Positions 1 through 10,849 of a stretch of DNA of 64,000 nt are shown here, one piece after another. The first letter of the stretch is position 1; every line of letters begins with the position of its first letter. The position numbers and the translations under genes are program-made. The notes under the pieces are model-generated. The model was not told where the DNA came from. It ran no database searches and saw only the letters and a list, made by a program, of their open reading frames with translations. The stretch is taken from the NCBI GenBank assembly GCA_037954665.1, contig JBBMOL010000138.1, positions 558,001 to 622,000 of the forward strand, written 5' to 3'. The DNA comes from Laguncularia racemosa (lineage: Eukaryota; Streptophyta; Magnoliopsida; Myrtales; Combretaceae).

Positions 1-425
1 AATAGCTTTGGTGGCAGCTTCTGTTGTGCCCTACTCTCATCCTCTTTATTCAGAGCATGGACTATCCAACATTGGAGATGTCGTGCTCCATTCCCTTCAA
101 TTAGTTTGGACAACTCCCTTGCCTTCATAGCCCTAAGCCTCTCCCTATCCGCAACCAACTCACATTCACAACCATTCCACTTAAAGTTCATAGTCAAGTG
201 TTGGAAATTCCAAAGGATGGTACCCAAAGACCTCAAACATGGTACACCTAATATCATATCATAGCCAGATAAGGTTAACAAGTATACCTCAGCTGTAAAT
301 CCTTGTCCTTGCATTTCCTAAGTGAATCTAGAAACCTTACTAGTACTATGTAAGCCTGTGCCATCAGCTAATGTTACATTAAGAGTGGGTGTACCAGTTA
401 AGGAACATCCAAGACCCTTAGCTAG
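1..425 (-). pseudogene. Ty3/gypsy protease region (element E), truncated by window edge
   Basis: This is the downstream part of the gag-pro reading frame of element E. The aspartic protease motif LIDTGSS sits just upstream, at the end of the gag frame. A TGA at 423-425 separates the two in the place where relatives have a tryptophan codon (TGG to TGA). Beyond the stop the frame continues with a GYDMILGVP motif and a W/F-rich stretch typical of retropepsin C-termini. The usual VPWL is VPCL here. RT, RNase H and integrase should lie left of base 1. I infer a dead copy; the clade is not assigned. Confidence 0.7.
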
Positions 426-1703
426 TCACTCATCAATGAAGTTTAGTGAACTGCCGGTATCAATTAATATATTCAACTTCCTCTTCTTGAAATATCCACT
501 CACTTTCATGCTACTTAAGTGATGCCCATGATCCTGATTCAAAACGTTGAGTGTGAGCTTAGCAAAATCAATTTCCACATCCTCCGGAGGAATGTCTTCC
601 TCCCCAGTGTCTTCCTTGCTTTCCTCTGCTTCCACTAGTAACACATTCAACCTTTTCTTGCATCTATGGCCTGGCCCAAAAGGTTCATCACACCAAAAGC
701 ATTGCTTTTTCCTCCTCTTTTCTTCTAGTTCCTCAGGGGTTAGTCTTCTAGTGAGTCGGTTTTGTGGATGAATAGGGTTTGGTGGGTTTGGGGTGTTACT
801 TGGTGTTTGGGGGTTCTTATAATGGGAAGTAGTGTTGGGTAGGGTTCTAGGGTAAGTTGGGGTCCGGTAGGGTGGAATTGGTGTGTAAGATGTGGGTTGG
901 TTGGGTGCTGTATTTAAACGAGGAGTTTTTAGGTATTGACTGGTGGAGAGAAGGTTTGCTTCTTGTAATTTGGCCAAGGAGTAGGTTTCTTGCAGAGTTT
1001 GGGGGTTGAACATGTGTATAGGGTATTGGATGGTGGGATGGAGTCCACTCAGAAAACAGCTTATCAAGTAGACTTCTAGAAGCTTGACCTGAGTTACTAG
1101 ATGCTCAAATTCTTCCAAGTAGTCTTGCAAGGTTCCTATTTGGTGTAACTCCTTAGGTTCTGCCATTGGATCTTCATATGCCCTTCTTCCAAACCTTGCT
1201 TGCAGTACCTTAACTAACTCACTCCAAGTAATAGTGTGAGGACTCTCTAAAGTCTGAATGTAGGAGTGATACCACTTTAACGCCTTTCCTTCTAAATACA
1301 TAGCAGCCACTCTAAGCTTCCAGTCTTCAGGGGTAGAATCAATTTCAAAGTACTGTTGAGCCTTATATAACCAATCTTTTACATTGTTACCGTCAAAAAC
1401 AGGAAAATCCACCCTAGGTGCTCTTGTTTGCAGGTGGGTTTCTACTGCTACTGGCTGTGCTAATGCTAATCCAGATTTATCCTCAGACTCAGGCAACTTA
1501 CCAGGATCCTTTGCCGTGGAGCTAGTTGCATCCAGCTGATCAGATTTGTTTGTCTTCAAGCCAGTAATGGTTAGAATCTGCTGGTCCATTAGCTCCTGCA
1601 TTCTCTTAAGGGTATCGTGAATGGGTTTAAGAGCTTCCTCTATGTGCTCCTTCACCGCATTAAGCACAGCATCATCCAGCTTCTTGGATTCACAAGTCTC
1701 CAT
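426..1703 (-). CDS. Ty3/gypsy Gag (plus protease start), element E
   Basis: A 425-residue open frame begins at a genuine ATG (1703), 13 bases downstream of the primer-binding site. The order is: an acidic/helical N-terminus, a retrotransposon-gag core (VDFPVFDG near residue 98, then WLYKAQQYF, the GKALKWYHSY block and FGRRAYEDP), a proline/threonine-rich linker, a zinc-knuckle-like CFWCDEPFGPGHRCKK near residue 337, and the protease active-site motif LIDTGSS at the C-terminus. Gag would form the virus-like particle and bind element RNA. The frame is intact up to the in-frame TGA after IDE. This is a retroelement gene, not a host gene. Confidence 0.85.
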   Translation of the reverse strand: METCESKKLDDAVLNAVKEHIEEALKPIHDTLKRMQELMDQQILTITGLKTNKSDQLDATSSTAKDPGKLPESEDKSGLALAQPVAVETHLQTRAPRVDFPVFDGNNVKDWLYKAQQYFEIDSTPEDWKLRVAAMYLEGKALKWYHSYIQTLESPHTITWSELVKVLQARFGRRAYEDPMAEPKELHQIGTLQDYLEEFEHLVTQVKLLEVYLISCFLSGLHPTIQYPIHMFNPQTLQETYSLAKLQEANLLSTSQYLKTPRLNTAPNQPTSYTPIPPYRTPTYPRTLPNTTSHYKNPQTPSNTPNPPNPIHPQNRLTRRLTPEELEEKRRKKQCFWCDEPFGPGHRCKKRLNVLLVEAEESKEDTGEEDIPPEDVEIDFAKLTLNVLNQDHGHHLSSMKVSGYFKKRKLNILIDTGSSLNFIDE

Positions 1704-1715
1704 GGCGCAACCTAA

Positions 1716-1727
1716 GCTTTGATACCA
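1716..1727 (-). other. Primer-binding site of element E
   Basis: Read on the minus strand this is TGGTATCAAAGC, one mismatch from the initiator-Met tRNA 3' complement TGGTATCAGAGC common in plant LTR elements. It lies 2 bases inside the LTR end at 1730 and just before the gag ATG, which fixes the element's direction. Confidence 0.85.
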
Positions 1728-1729
1728 AT

Positions 1730-2266
1730 TGTAACCAGGATTGCAAAATCAATTCAAATACAAATGACACTGCAATTCACTCATGAGATTTTGATAATTT
1801 TTCATTAGCTTTTCCTGTGTTTCTCTTACATTATATATAGTTGGTTACAATTTGCTAACAAACCATGTGCAGGTTACAGAGGTGGAATAATTTGGTGGTG
1901 GGCTTAGTATAATTCACAGGAATTTCCCAGCCCATGTTCCCAGCCGTTCCACAGCTCGTATCCTTACTGCAACATAGGTTGGCCCAATCCATAGCCCACT
2001 CACTGGCCCAACCCATAGCCCACGGTTGCCGCGTCTTCACCATAGCTATTACGCCTCTCCACACACACACACATTCCCTAAGTCAGAACACTCTACCTTC
2101 TGTCTCACTCTTGCCACACGCCACTCCTACTGTCCAGTCAAATCAGTTTAGTCTCCACTCTCTCTCTCGCGAACCTTCCTCCTTCAGAAACCTTAATTCC
2201 TCTTTCTCCTTATCCTCTCTCGAACTGTTACCTTCCAGAAACCCTAACTCTTCCTCCCCTGTTACA
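1730..2266 (-). repeat. 5' LTR of gypsy element E (537 bp)
   Basis: The boundaries are set by the primer-binding site on one side and matching inverted ends. On the minus strand the LTR starts TGTAACAG and ends GGTTACA, so TGTAAC/GTTACA is a perfect 6-bp terminal inverted repeat. A minus-strand TATA-like TATATATAA is at 1831-1839, placing U3 at about 1850-2266. The partner LTR and the second target-site copy lie outside the window. The 5 bases next to the LTR (2267-2271, TATTG) are the expected duplication, which cannot be verified here. Confidence 0.75.
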
Positions 2267-3820
2267 TATTGTGGCCATATTTGGGACATTTTGTGTTGTG
2301 CCTTGTCTACTGTGCTGATTTGGTTACACGTCTCATTTATGGGTGGTTTATGGTGTTTTATGAGAAAATCACTATTGTGCTAACAAAAAGAAATGCACCT
2401 TTGGTCAGGAATCTCTTGAATACCTTAGACAAATTGTCTCAAGTATTGGGGTTAGCATGGATCCCAATAAAGCAAAGAATGTACTTGAATGGCCAATTCC
2501 TACTTCAGCTGAAGGGTTAAGGGGATTTCTAGATTTATCTAGTTATCACAAGAAATTCATTTAATATTGTGGCAAGATTACATGACCTTTGGTAGCTTTA
2601 AGAAAAATGCTTTGGTTTGGAGAGTTGATGCTAAGAATGCTTTTCACTTATTAAAGCAGGTTTTGTGTCAAGCTCCAGTTCTCTGTATTGAGCAACCCTT
2701 TGTTTTGGAATGTGATGCACTTTGGGTCATGGTTTGAAAGCAGTTTTGTAGCAAGGGAATAAGCCAGTTGCATATTTTATTGGGCTTTTCTGACAAAACA
2801 TTGTATAAATCTACACACAAGAAATAACTTATGGCTTTGGTTTTGGTTATAAATCATTGGAGGCTTTATTCTTTGGCAGAAATTCATTATGAAGATCGAT
2901 CACAAGTTGTTGAAACAGCGGTGACAACTCCTCAACAGAGTTGGCTTGCCAAACTATTGGGATATGACTTTAAGATTCAATGTAAGAATGGGTTTGACAA
3001 CAAGGTTACCGATGCCTTGTCAAAACAGTTTGATGAGGGGGAGTTTGTAGGTATATTGGGTTCGGTGTGGACTGGTTTAGAGGATATGCATTAGGCAATG
3101 TTATAGGATGCAATCCTATCTCAAAAATTAAATTATTACAGGACGGGAAATTTGCAAGTGTGGTTTTCAGTTGTGCTATCACCTTTTGTTCTATTATGAT
3201 TGTTTTAGTCACATCAGCCAATTCTCACCGGGTTTCTTTGTTTTCATGTGAGTTCCATCTTACTCCTATTAGCTGTCATGCGGGTTTTCTTAAGGCATAT
3301 TATCCGATTGCTTCTATTCTGTATTGGATTGGGATGAAGAAAGATTTGGAGCGGTTTGTGGCAACGTGCTATTTCCTAGAGGAGCAAATATGAGACTCTC
3401 CCTCTGGCAGGATTATTAAATCCAATACCTATCCCTAATGCAATTTGGGATGATCTCTCTAGGGATTTCATCATGGGCCCTCCAAAATCAGAGGGATGTG
3501 ATGTTACTTTTGTGGTTGTTGATCTGTTTACTAAGTATGGACCCTTCCTACTACTCAAGCATCCTTAATACTACTAAATCAGTTGCTAAAGAGATTGTAC
3601 ACATATGTGGTATTTCGCAGACTATATTTAGTGACCAAGATCCATTATGTGTCAGCAACTTTTGGCAACAGTTATGTCATCTATAGGGTACAAAATTACA
3701 TTTCAGTATTTCATATCACCTTGAAACTGATAGTCAGATAGAGTTTTTGAATTGCACCTTACAGTGCTATTTGCAATACTTTACCAGCAAGCAACTGATG
3801 TTATGGGTGATACCTTAGAC
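2267..3820 (+). pseudogene. Decayed Ty3/gypsy pol: RT end, RNase H, integrase (element B)
   Basis: Frame-broken plus-strand pol. Near 2310 an LVYCADLV stretch sits where the YxDD catalytic loop should be. From about 2356 comes the RT tail (NKKKCTFGQESLEYL, VLEWPIPTS, GLRGFLDL), then RNase H (LECDA near 2707; LLGYDFKIQ and ALSKQFDEG to about 3040), then the integrase zinc finger and core (DLSRDFIMGPP, VVVDLFTKYG, ISYHLETDSQ to about 3740). Many frameshifts and stops are present and the integrase C-terminus is missing. It starts at the LTR of E, so its N-terminal RT half is probably beyond E, left of the window. Non-functional. Confidence 0.75.
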
Positions 3821-3872
3821 TTCATAAACCTCTATTGAGGGTTTAGAGTAGATGCATGTCTAATTAGTTCAC

Positions 3873-4245
3873 TGTTATATTTGTATTGGTGGTGTTGAGT
3901 GTGTTGTGTGGTATATTGTGCGTGCTGTGGTGTGTTGTGTATACTGAGATGTGTATGCTGTGTTGTGATGTGTGTCTGTGTTGTGGTGTGTAGGTGTATT
4001 GCTGGCATTTATTGTTGTACATATGAGTAGTGGTGTAGTGGCAGAGTTACAAATAAAAGAATGCGTCAGTTAGAAGGAAGTTAGGGGAGTAGTTTTAGAT
4101 TGTATTGCAATCATACTGTACTAGTACTATAAATATCAAGCTAGTGAATGTAAGGGAATTAAGTAGAAAGTAACAAAGAAAATCAGAAACCTTAGCAGAG
4201 AAGTGGATTGTGGAAATTACTTTGTGATTTCTAGCTTTTTGAGCA
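3873..4245 (+). repeat. LTR-like block between pol and gag of element B
   Basis: The block opens TGTTAT and ends ...GAGCA, four bases before TGATATCAATTT (4250-4261), a degenerate initiator-Met-type primer-binding site. A TATA box (TATAAATAT) is at 4128-4136. The first part, about 3890-4018, is a GT-rich imperfect simple repeat. Both ends are approximate. Lying between a pol 3' end and a gag 5' end, it may be the LTR shared by two tandem element copies. Confidence 0.45.
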
Positions 4246-4279
4246 GTAGTGATATCAATTTTTGGCAGTGTCTATGGGA

Positions 4280-5029
4280 AACTTTCCAAGGAGATGACTA
4301 GAATGGAGGCTCATGTTTATTCATTGGAGAAAAGCATGGATTAACTAGAGAAAAATATGAGAGTAATTGGAGAAGTTATGAGGAAGTTTTTCTGAGCTTT
4401 AACAACAGATTGCTTTACTTGATTGGGGATTTAAGGTTGGTATTATTGGTTTAGAGAAATCAGTTGCTTTGATTCAAGGTATGCTGCAAGAGGTTTTAAA
4501 TGATCAAAGGAAGAGTGAAATGACAAAGGAAAGATGTGAGTTATCTTCTGTGTGAAATGATTAGAGATTGGATCAGACACAAAGTAGTGAGAATGTGGCT
4601 TTGGTTAGAGATACTGACCTATCAGAATCGGCTTTGGATGAAGAATACTGGCTGAATTCAGCAAATGTATCCTTATCAGTTTTTGAAGGTGTAGATCCAG
4701 TTCATTGGATAGCATTGGCAGAGCAATATTTTGAAGTCCATCATACTAGATCAGATCAAAAGGTATCATTTGCATTGATGTATATGCATGGACAGTCAAT
4801 CTATTGGTTGAAAATGTTGAGATGTTGTATTCTGCAGTTGGATTGGAGACTCTTAAGCAGGAATTAATGTTTAGTTATGGAAGTCAAGTATTGAGTAATC
4901 CTTTTGAAAGTTTGTCAATGCTTCAACAATGTTGATAAATTGCGGCTTATGTGGAGGAATTTGAAGCTTTGACTTCTCAAGTGCCATAAATGACTGAATT
5001 AAAGCTCTTATTGCTCGTTCACTTTTTGA
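4280..5029 (+). pseudogene. Ty3/gypsy Gag, first half (element B)
   Basis: Plus-strand gag remains follow the primer-site-like sequence. The best preserved part, about 4568-4867, has LSVFEGVDPVHWIALAEQYF, SFALMYMHGQSIYWL, and then, after a frame break, AAYVEEFEALTSQVP near 4945. The gag core resembles that of element E in layout (FEG/FDG, W..AEQYF, YMHG..WL), so the two may be related families on opposite strands. Several stops. Coding similarity breaks off at ...VHFL (5029) and resumes at about 6015. Confidence 0.65.
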
Positions 5030-6002
5030 ATGTAATAAGCTCGTAATAGAATTCCTACTCATTAGGAATGAAATAAGGCAACGATAGGCTATTACATTGT
5101 TCAGTTGGAAATAATAGCAGCCAAAGAATGGGCTTGTAATATAACATAAATAACTAAATTGCCCTTGCTTTATTGAAACCCTAACATCATCTTCTTCCAT
5201 ATCCTTCTTCCACCTACATGCTTCCATCTTCTTCTTCCACATGCCTCCATTAGTCCCTTGCTGTAATTTGTAATAAAATTACTAAATTATGACTGTATAG
5301 ATTTTTTTAATTAATCCATTATTCTAATTCTTTAAAAAAAAAATTAAAATTAAATTAAATGGCAAACCTTTACAACCAATGTCACTTGAGATGATTGTTA
5401 CAACTGCACTGCCATTTATTAACTTTCTTGGTGATGGAGCCACATGAAGATCATGAAGTTAAGTGTCTTATGTAGTTGATAATTCTACTAACTACATAAA
5501 ATAGTTAGATTGATACCAAAGGTAAATGAAAAAGGTCTAAAATTTATGGATTTTTTTTAACAATCATGCTTGAAGACCTCAATGTGGATCTGCTCCAATG
5601 TAATCGAGAGTCCATTAAAGGTAAAGAGAAAAAGTTGTGAAAAGATTAATGTTCGATGAGTCCTTGTCTTCTCTCTCTCTCTCTCTCTCTTTATGTCATG
5701 GATATGCAGGTATGGTCTCTGGTGGTGTGTCAGTGGCTTGTGGTGGTGCAATAGTGGTGGTTCGTGGTTTATTATAGGTTTGGTAGCTAGGTCTAATAAA
5801 GAAGTAAAAGATGGAAAGAAGAAGAAGAAGGGCAAAGGGGGAGTAACATCATTGAATAGCCATTTGTAGGTTCCCCTTTGTAATAGCTATTCAACATATA
5901 GCAGAATTTTTCACCTCGCTGAGCAGCTATTACGGCCAAGCAAACACTGTAATAGAAGGGGAATAGCAATTCCGTTTCCCCTCTATTCTTTGAAGTTAAT
6001 AG
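5030..6002. mobile_element. Candidate non-autonomous TIR element (~0.97 kb) inside Gag of B
   Basis: This non-coding block splits the gag frame of B: Gag reads up to ...VHFL before it and resumes FFGGLRDDIR after it. Its two sides form an imperfect inverted repeat. CTATTACATTGTTCAGTTGG at about 5090-5109 matches, in reverse complement, the region around 5930-5960 (CAGCTATTACGGCC...CTGTAATAG). Flanks CACTTTTTG and TATTTTTTTG may be a decayed 8-9-bp target duplication, which would suit a Mutator-like MITE. A (CT)n microsatellite is at about 5670-5690. No transposase. Superfamily and exact ends are uncertain. Confidence 0.45.
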
Positions 6003-6354
6003 ACCGTTAGGGTATTTTTTTGGTGGACTAAGAGATGATATTAGACTTCAAGTTCTAACTTTGAGACCTATGTCTTTAGCAGAAGCGGTAGAGCTTTCTT
6101 TAAATGTGGAGCAACAGTTTGAACATGGCATCTTTGTTTCCCAAAGTATTCGAACAAATGAATATAGAAAATTGGTTCAAAATGAGTTAGCTGTGTCATG
6201 TTACATGCCAACTTTGCGTACTTTCTCTCCTGTAGCTCATAATAATGCTTTAGTTGCCCTTACGTATGCAGCAACAAATGTGCAATTTCCTTGGAAGTTT
6301 AGAGGAGCAAATTCAGGGGAAGGTACTGGTGTTAATTTTGGTCGCATGATCTAA
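6003..6354 (+). pseudogene. Ty3/gypsy Gag, second half (element B)
   Basis: Continuation of the gag interrupted at 5029. It reads GGLRDDIRLQVLTLRPMSLA and then AEAVELSLNVEQQ, the standard C-terminal helical block of plant gypsy Gag proteins. The similarity fades by about 6250 and no zinc knuckle or protease follows, so the element is truncated here. Confidence 0.7.
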
Positions 6355-6443
6355 GACGCTGAAGCTATAGTCGACTATGGCTGTATCTTCTCCAAAATTT
6401 GCTGTTGCTTTTATGGAGAGGCATGATCTAAGACGCTGAAGCT
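6344..6443 (+). repeat. 23-bp direct repeat, 77 bp apart
   Basis: The 23 bases at 6344-6366 (starting GCATGATCTAAG, ending GAAGCT) recur exactly at 6421-6443. It looks like a small local duplication at the end of the truncated B element. No function is evident. Confidence 0.8.
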
Positions 6444-6449
6444 GTGTTG

Positions 6450-9400
6450 CACATTTCCATCGCAACGGAAAGGATTTGGTGAGGAGTGCAGCAGTCACTA
6501 TTGGAAGAGCAGACGGAGTGAAGTGCAATGTTGTCTGCATCTTGATGGGGATTCTGTAGTTGGATAGGAATGGGAATGGTTGATCCCACTTCAAGTATAG
6601 AAGACTCCTTGGATGCGTTGGAACTTGGAAGAGATAAGGTGGCTGGATATTGCTATTTGCTTCCAGATAGGTTCAAACATCAACTCTCTAACACGCTCCT
6701 ACTTTTTGACTTATCCCTCAGGATGTGAAAAACTACCGTTTGAATTATCTATTACTTACTCCCCACCCATGGGGGGAAGAAAAAGTGAAGTACAAAATTA
6801 AATTCTACACCTTTTTTTTTTTCAAGTTCTCATAGAGGACTATTGGCAGGTTCGTTGATAATTATTTTCAGAAAATTACAAAAATATGACTGCGAGAGGA
6901 TACATGTAGACTTATGATTAGTCAATAATAATTAATTTAGTAAAACAATAAAATAAAAAATGATATAATAAAAAAGTGTCATAAAATAATTTAAGAAAAA
7001 AAAAAATCAAAATGGGATTAAGCCTTTACCCCATTGGTCAGCTACATTAAGGTAAAGGACGACGGGAAATAGCCACTCCCTCCAAAAAGTTATATAGCCT
7101 CTTAGAGTAGTGGACAGTTGCTTATTATCATAAAAATTAAAAAGAAAAGAAAAGTATGATTATGACTTGATAGGCTTTGCTTTAAGTTTTTGTTGTATTG
7201 TTATAGTGGTGGATGGCTATGAATTTCGTAACTGTCCGAAGTTCCAAGGGGCACCTTTGAAGGATCATGCTACCTCCCTTCCTTCATGGTGACCACTCAT
7301 CCCTGATCTTGGGTAGTCGACTAAGTGGGTTAGAATTTCTACCCTTTTTTTTTTTCTGTAATTATTTTATTATATTTATTGTATTATTTAATTAAATTTA
7401 TTTGATAATATTATTTATTAAAATGATTCTTATGGACTAATCATGAACTGATATGTGTTCTTTGATTAACATCAACACATAGCAATGAAATATAAGTTAC
7501 ATGTTTGTCAAAAAAAAAAAAAGAACCACTGTTTATGAGTTTTACAAGGTGATAATAACATGGGATATGTTTTTGTAAAGTTTTCTAATAAATTTAATAA
7601 AATAATATTATCAAATATACTAAATTGACTGATATGATAAAAAAAAATCCCAAAAGTTTACAAAAATCTGGAAAGAAAATAAATAAATAAATAAATAAAA
7701 TGCCTTCTTCTTCCTTAGAAGTACCCGCTCAATTTCTTTAATCTCATCGTCCTACATTGCCATTCCCACAGGTAGAGTTAATAATGATTATAATAATAAC
7801 CAATAAAGTTTCAAGCTTTTAGGATCTAAGTTTGAAACAGGTTCACATCTTTTCAACTAAAGCTTAAATGACTTAATTCTTATGCCTTAATTCTTCTTGC
7901 TCAATTTGGACCTTCTTCACACAATTCAATATCAATCAAATGCTCAAAAAGTTTCGTTTAGCTCTCAAGCAAGTTTATAGTTTTTTGTTTCTTATCACTT
8001 AGTGCCATTAGTTAACGTAGGTAATTAATGTTAATTTGAACTTGAGGTTTTTTTGTGTGATAGGAAATTTTATTTAATTTTATTTTTGCGTGTTAATTAT
8101 ATTTGTTAATTGACATATAGTTAAAATTTTTCTCCAATTTGTTTTTAATTTGTTTGTAATTTTCTAATATTTTTTTAGTGTCATTTAATTTAATATATGT
8201 AATAATATTATTTCATTAATAATTGTTATGGGCTATCAAAAGTTGACATGTGTTATTAATGGACTGATTTTTTTTTACCAAAGTTGACAAAAGTGTTCTT
8301 TTATAAAATCTAGAAAATGTTGAGGATTCAAATTAAAAAGAAAAAATGGTTAATAAATAAAATAAAAAAGTAGGTAAATGTTAATAATAAATATTTACTT
8401 TTCAAAAGAGAAGAAGAAGAAGAAGAAGAAGAAGAGATATCTTTTGACAAAAAGAAAAATAAACCCTTTGCCATTTATGATCTTATAATATTATATTAAA
8501 ATTGGATTTTTGAAACTTATGTTTATGCCAAGTGTCAAACTTTATTTGAATGCTGACTAGGGATGAAGATGGTTTGATTTGACCAAATGATAGAATACAA
8601 TTCAATTTTTTTTTTATCATTTTAATTAAATCACATGGTTTGAGTTAGAAACTTTTTCAAATCATAAAATTTTATTTTTGTTTGATTTGATTTATGAATT
8701 AAACTATAATTATGATAAAGAAAATTATATACATAACATGTAATCTCATTTTAAAGTACTAAATTCTTTTAATAATTTATCACATGCACTAACACTACAT
8801 AAGATATTGATGAAGTTAATATTTGTAGAGGCTTAGATTTGATTCTTGAGGTTTAAACCCAATAATGACTTGGGTTTGACTTTTTTGATTAAAGTAATAG
8901 GGTCTAGAGAATTAAACTATATATTTGAGATAATCAAGGAGGATTTAGCATGTTGGATTGGTTTGTCCACTCTTAACCTTTCTTAGGAAAGCTCATACAA
9001 TAAAGAGGATTTTGATAGGCTTTCAACTAGGAGGAGCTTGTTTGGGGGGTCCCTTATTGTTAATAAGAGGACTCCTCTTGGCCTTTGATCGTCTATGAAA
9101 TCCAATGGACAATGTTCACGACCAAACTCGATAAGTATTGAGTCTCTCTTCATTTGAGATATCAAGAAATGAAGAGAAATGGCATCGTGCTGTTAGTTTG
9201 ATACCATGAAAGATCAAATAACATTTAGAATGAAGAACACAACACATCTCTTTGAGAATAGTGGGTTGAAGTTTTTAAACCCCTTCACTTGTTATGTATG
9301 CATTTGAGCTCTTTGAGATTGTTTCCTCCTCTTGCTTATCTCGTTCTCTCTTAAGCATTCTTTATATGTCATTCCATGTCATTTCTCTAAGGTCATATGT

Positions 9401-10825
9401 TTTGCAATATGCATGCTCTACACACATGACCATCGCGATTGAACCCTCACACCTACAATATTTATGCAATTAAGAAATTTCAAAAGTGTCATTATAACTA
9501 TTTTCTTTTGTAAATCTAGTATATGATATCAATTTTGAGTCAACTTATAGATACTTTTTGACAATGTATAGTCGTAAAAGTCAAATACATAAGATTGATA
9601 ATAACTATGGGTAAATAAAATATTACTTTTATCTGATTAGTCTGTTTTTTTTTTTCTTTTCTTCTTTAGTCTAACTATAAAATTTTCTCTTGTTTTAAGT
9701 TTGGAATTTCCAAAACCGAATCGGAATAAAAAATCATATTTTCGATTTCGATCTAATTTGCTATTTTGTTCGATTTGGTCTCTTTTCTGCCACCTCCAAA
9801 TATGATTTTTTTTCTTTTGGATAATTCCAAATATGATTTTTTATTATGCTACACTACTTATTATACAAATTGTATACAATATATATATATATATGAACTA
9901 ATCAATACACTAATAGCAATGATGATGATGATTTATAAGCCAAATACAAAAAAAAAAAAATGATTCTACGGCATTTGGCACGTCTAATTATAACTAAAGT
10001 AACTAATTATATAATAATAAAAAAGTAAGTTGAATAATAATGTATTAATTTACACAATCTAAAAGTATATATACTATTATTGCTTAGCTATTAATTATAA
10101 GTGTATATACATTTATATATCACATCTACATAAAATATCATACATACAACAATTATATATATTTATACACGTAATCAAGAACTAAGCTGTAATAACGGAT
10201 GGTAGTTTTAAGAGCTTTCAGCCATCACACACGCTTTACATGTTGAAAAACAAACTAGGAACCAAAGAGGGGGATGATTTGGGGTATTCATGGAATTTTA
10301 CGGAAAACCGACAAATCGAATTTTGATTTAACAAATAATGAATGTGAACAAAATAAGTGCATACTAAAACTAAAAAGGATAAGGAGAGAGTAACCACTCG
10401 ATTTTAACGTGGGGTTCTGCTTCATTTGCCTCTTGCCAATGATTATCCATTGTCTCTTAAGAGGTCTTATTCACATGCAATTTTACTAATATCATAAAAG
10501 TGATCCTCAATGACTAAACAATTTAGTGTTTCTTTCATTCTTTTTTAAACCAATAAAAATAAATTTCATTCAACAAGAAAAGATTATATCAATCAAATCA
10601 ATCAATACAAGGGGATCCATAGATGAAGAGTTGGGAGTATGAAAACCCAATCAAATAGACTAGCTGCATGTTGTAGTAGCCAATCACATGTAGTAAGTGT
10701 GTCGATCAATCTAGGAAAAGTTTTGATCTAATGACATGTAGAGGATTTAATAGGAAGAAACGTGGGACGAAGAGCATACAAACTCGGTATTTTGAGTGCA
10801 TGCACTTGACAGCAAATCAAACTTA
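6450..10825. other. AT-rich gene-free DNA with simple repeats
   Basis: No frame here looks like a gene. There are homopolymer A/T runs, an (AAAT)n tract near 7678-7699, an (AGA)n tract at 8407-8435, and a TA-rich tract near 9879-9893. A motif around TTATGGACTAATCATGA (about 7425-7445) has a direct relative at about 8225-8250 and an inverted one at about 6915-6930, suggesting decayed MITE copies. Nothing else is recognised. Confidence 0.6.
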
Positions 10826-10830
10826 GTATT

Positions 10831-10841
10831 TTCTAATACCA
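10831..10841 (-). other. Possible copia-type primer-binding site remnant
   Basis: On the minus strand this reads TGGTATTAGAA, close to the initiator-Met-type primer site, and is preceded by ...TATGACAAG as at LTR/PBS junctions. It would imply a 5' LTR starting near 10844 and extending rightward. No coding remains support it, so it is weak. Confidence 0.25.
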
Positions 10842-10849
10842 CTTGTCAT

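Noticed and set aside
1855..2383. Open frames on both strands in the LTR of element E
   Set aside because: They fall inside the LTR, have low-complexity Ser/Leu/His-rich composition and match nothing recognisable.
7190..7350. Possible SINE ending in a T-rich tail
   Set aside because: No box A or box B and no target duplication could be found.
8983..9165. 60-residue minus-strand frame
   Set aside because: Short, in AT-rich non-coding DNA, with no recognisable domain or conserved motif.
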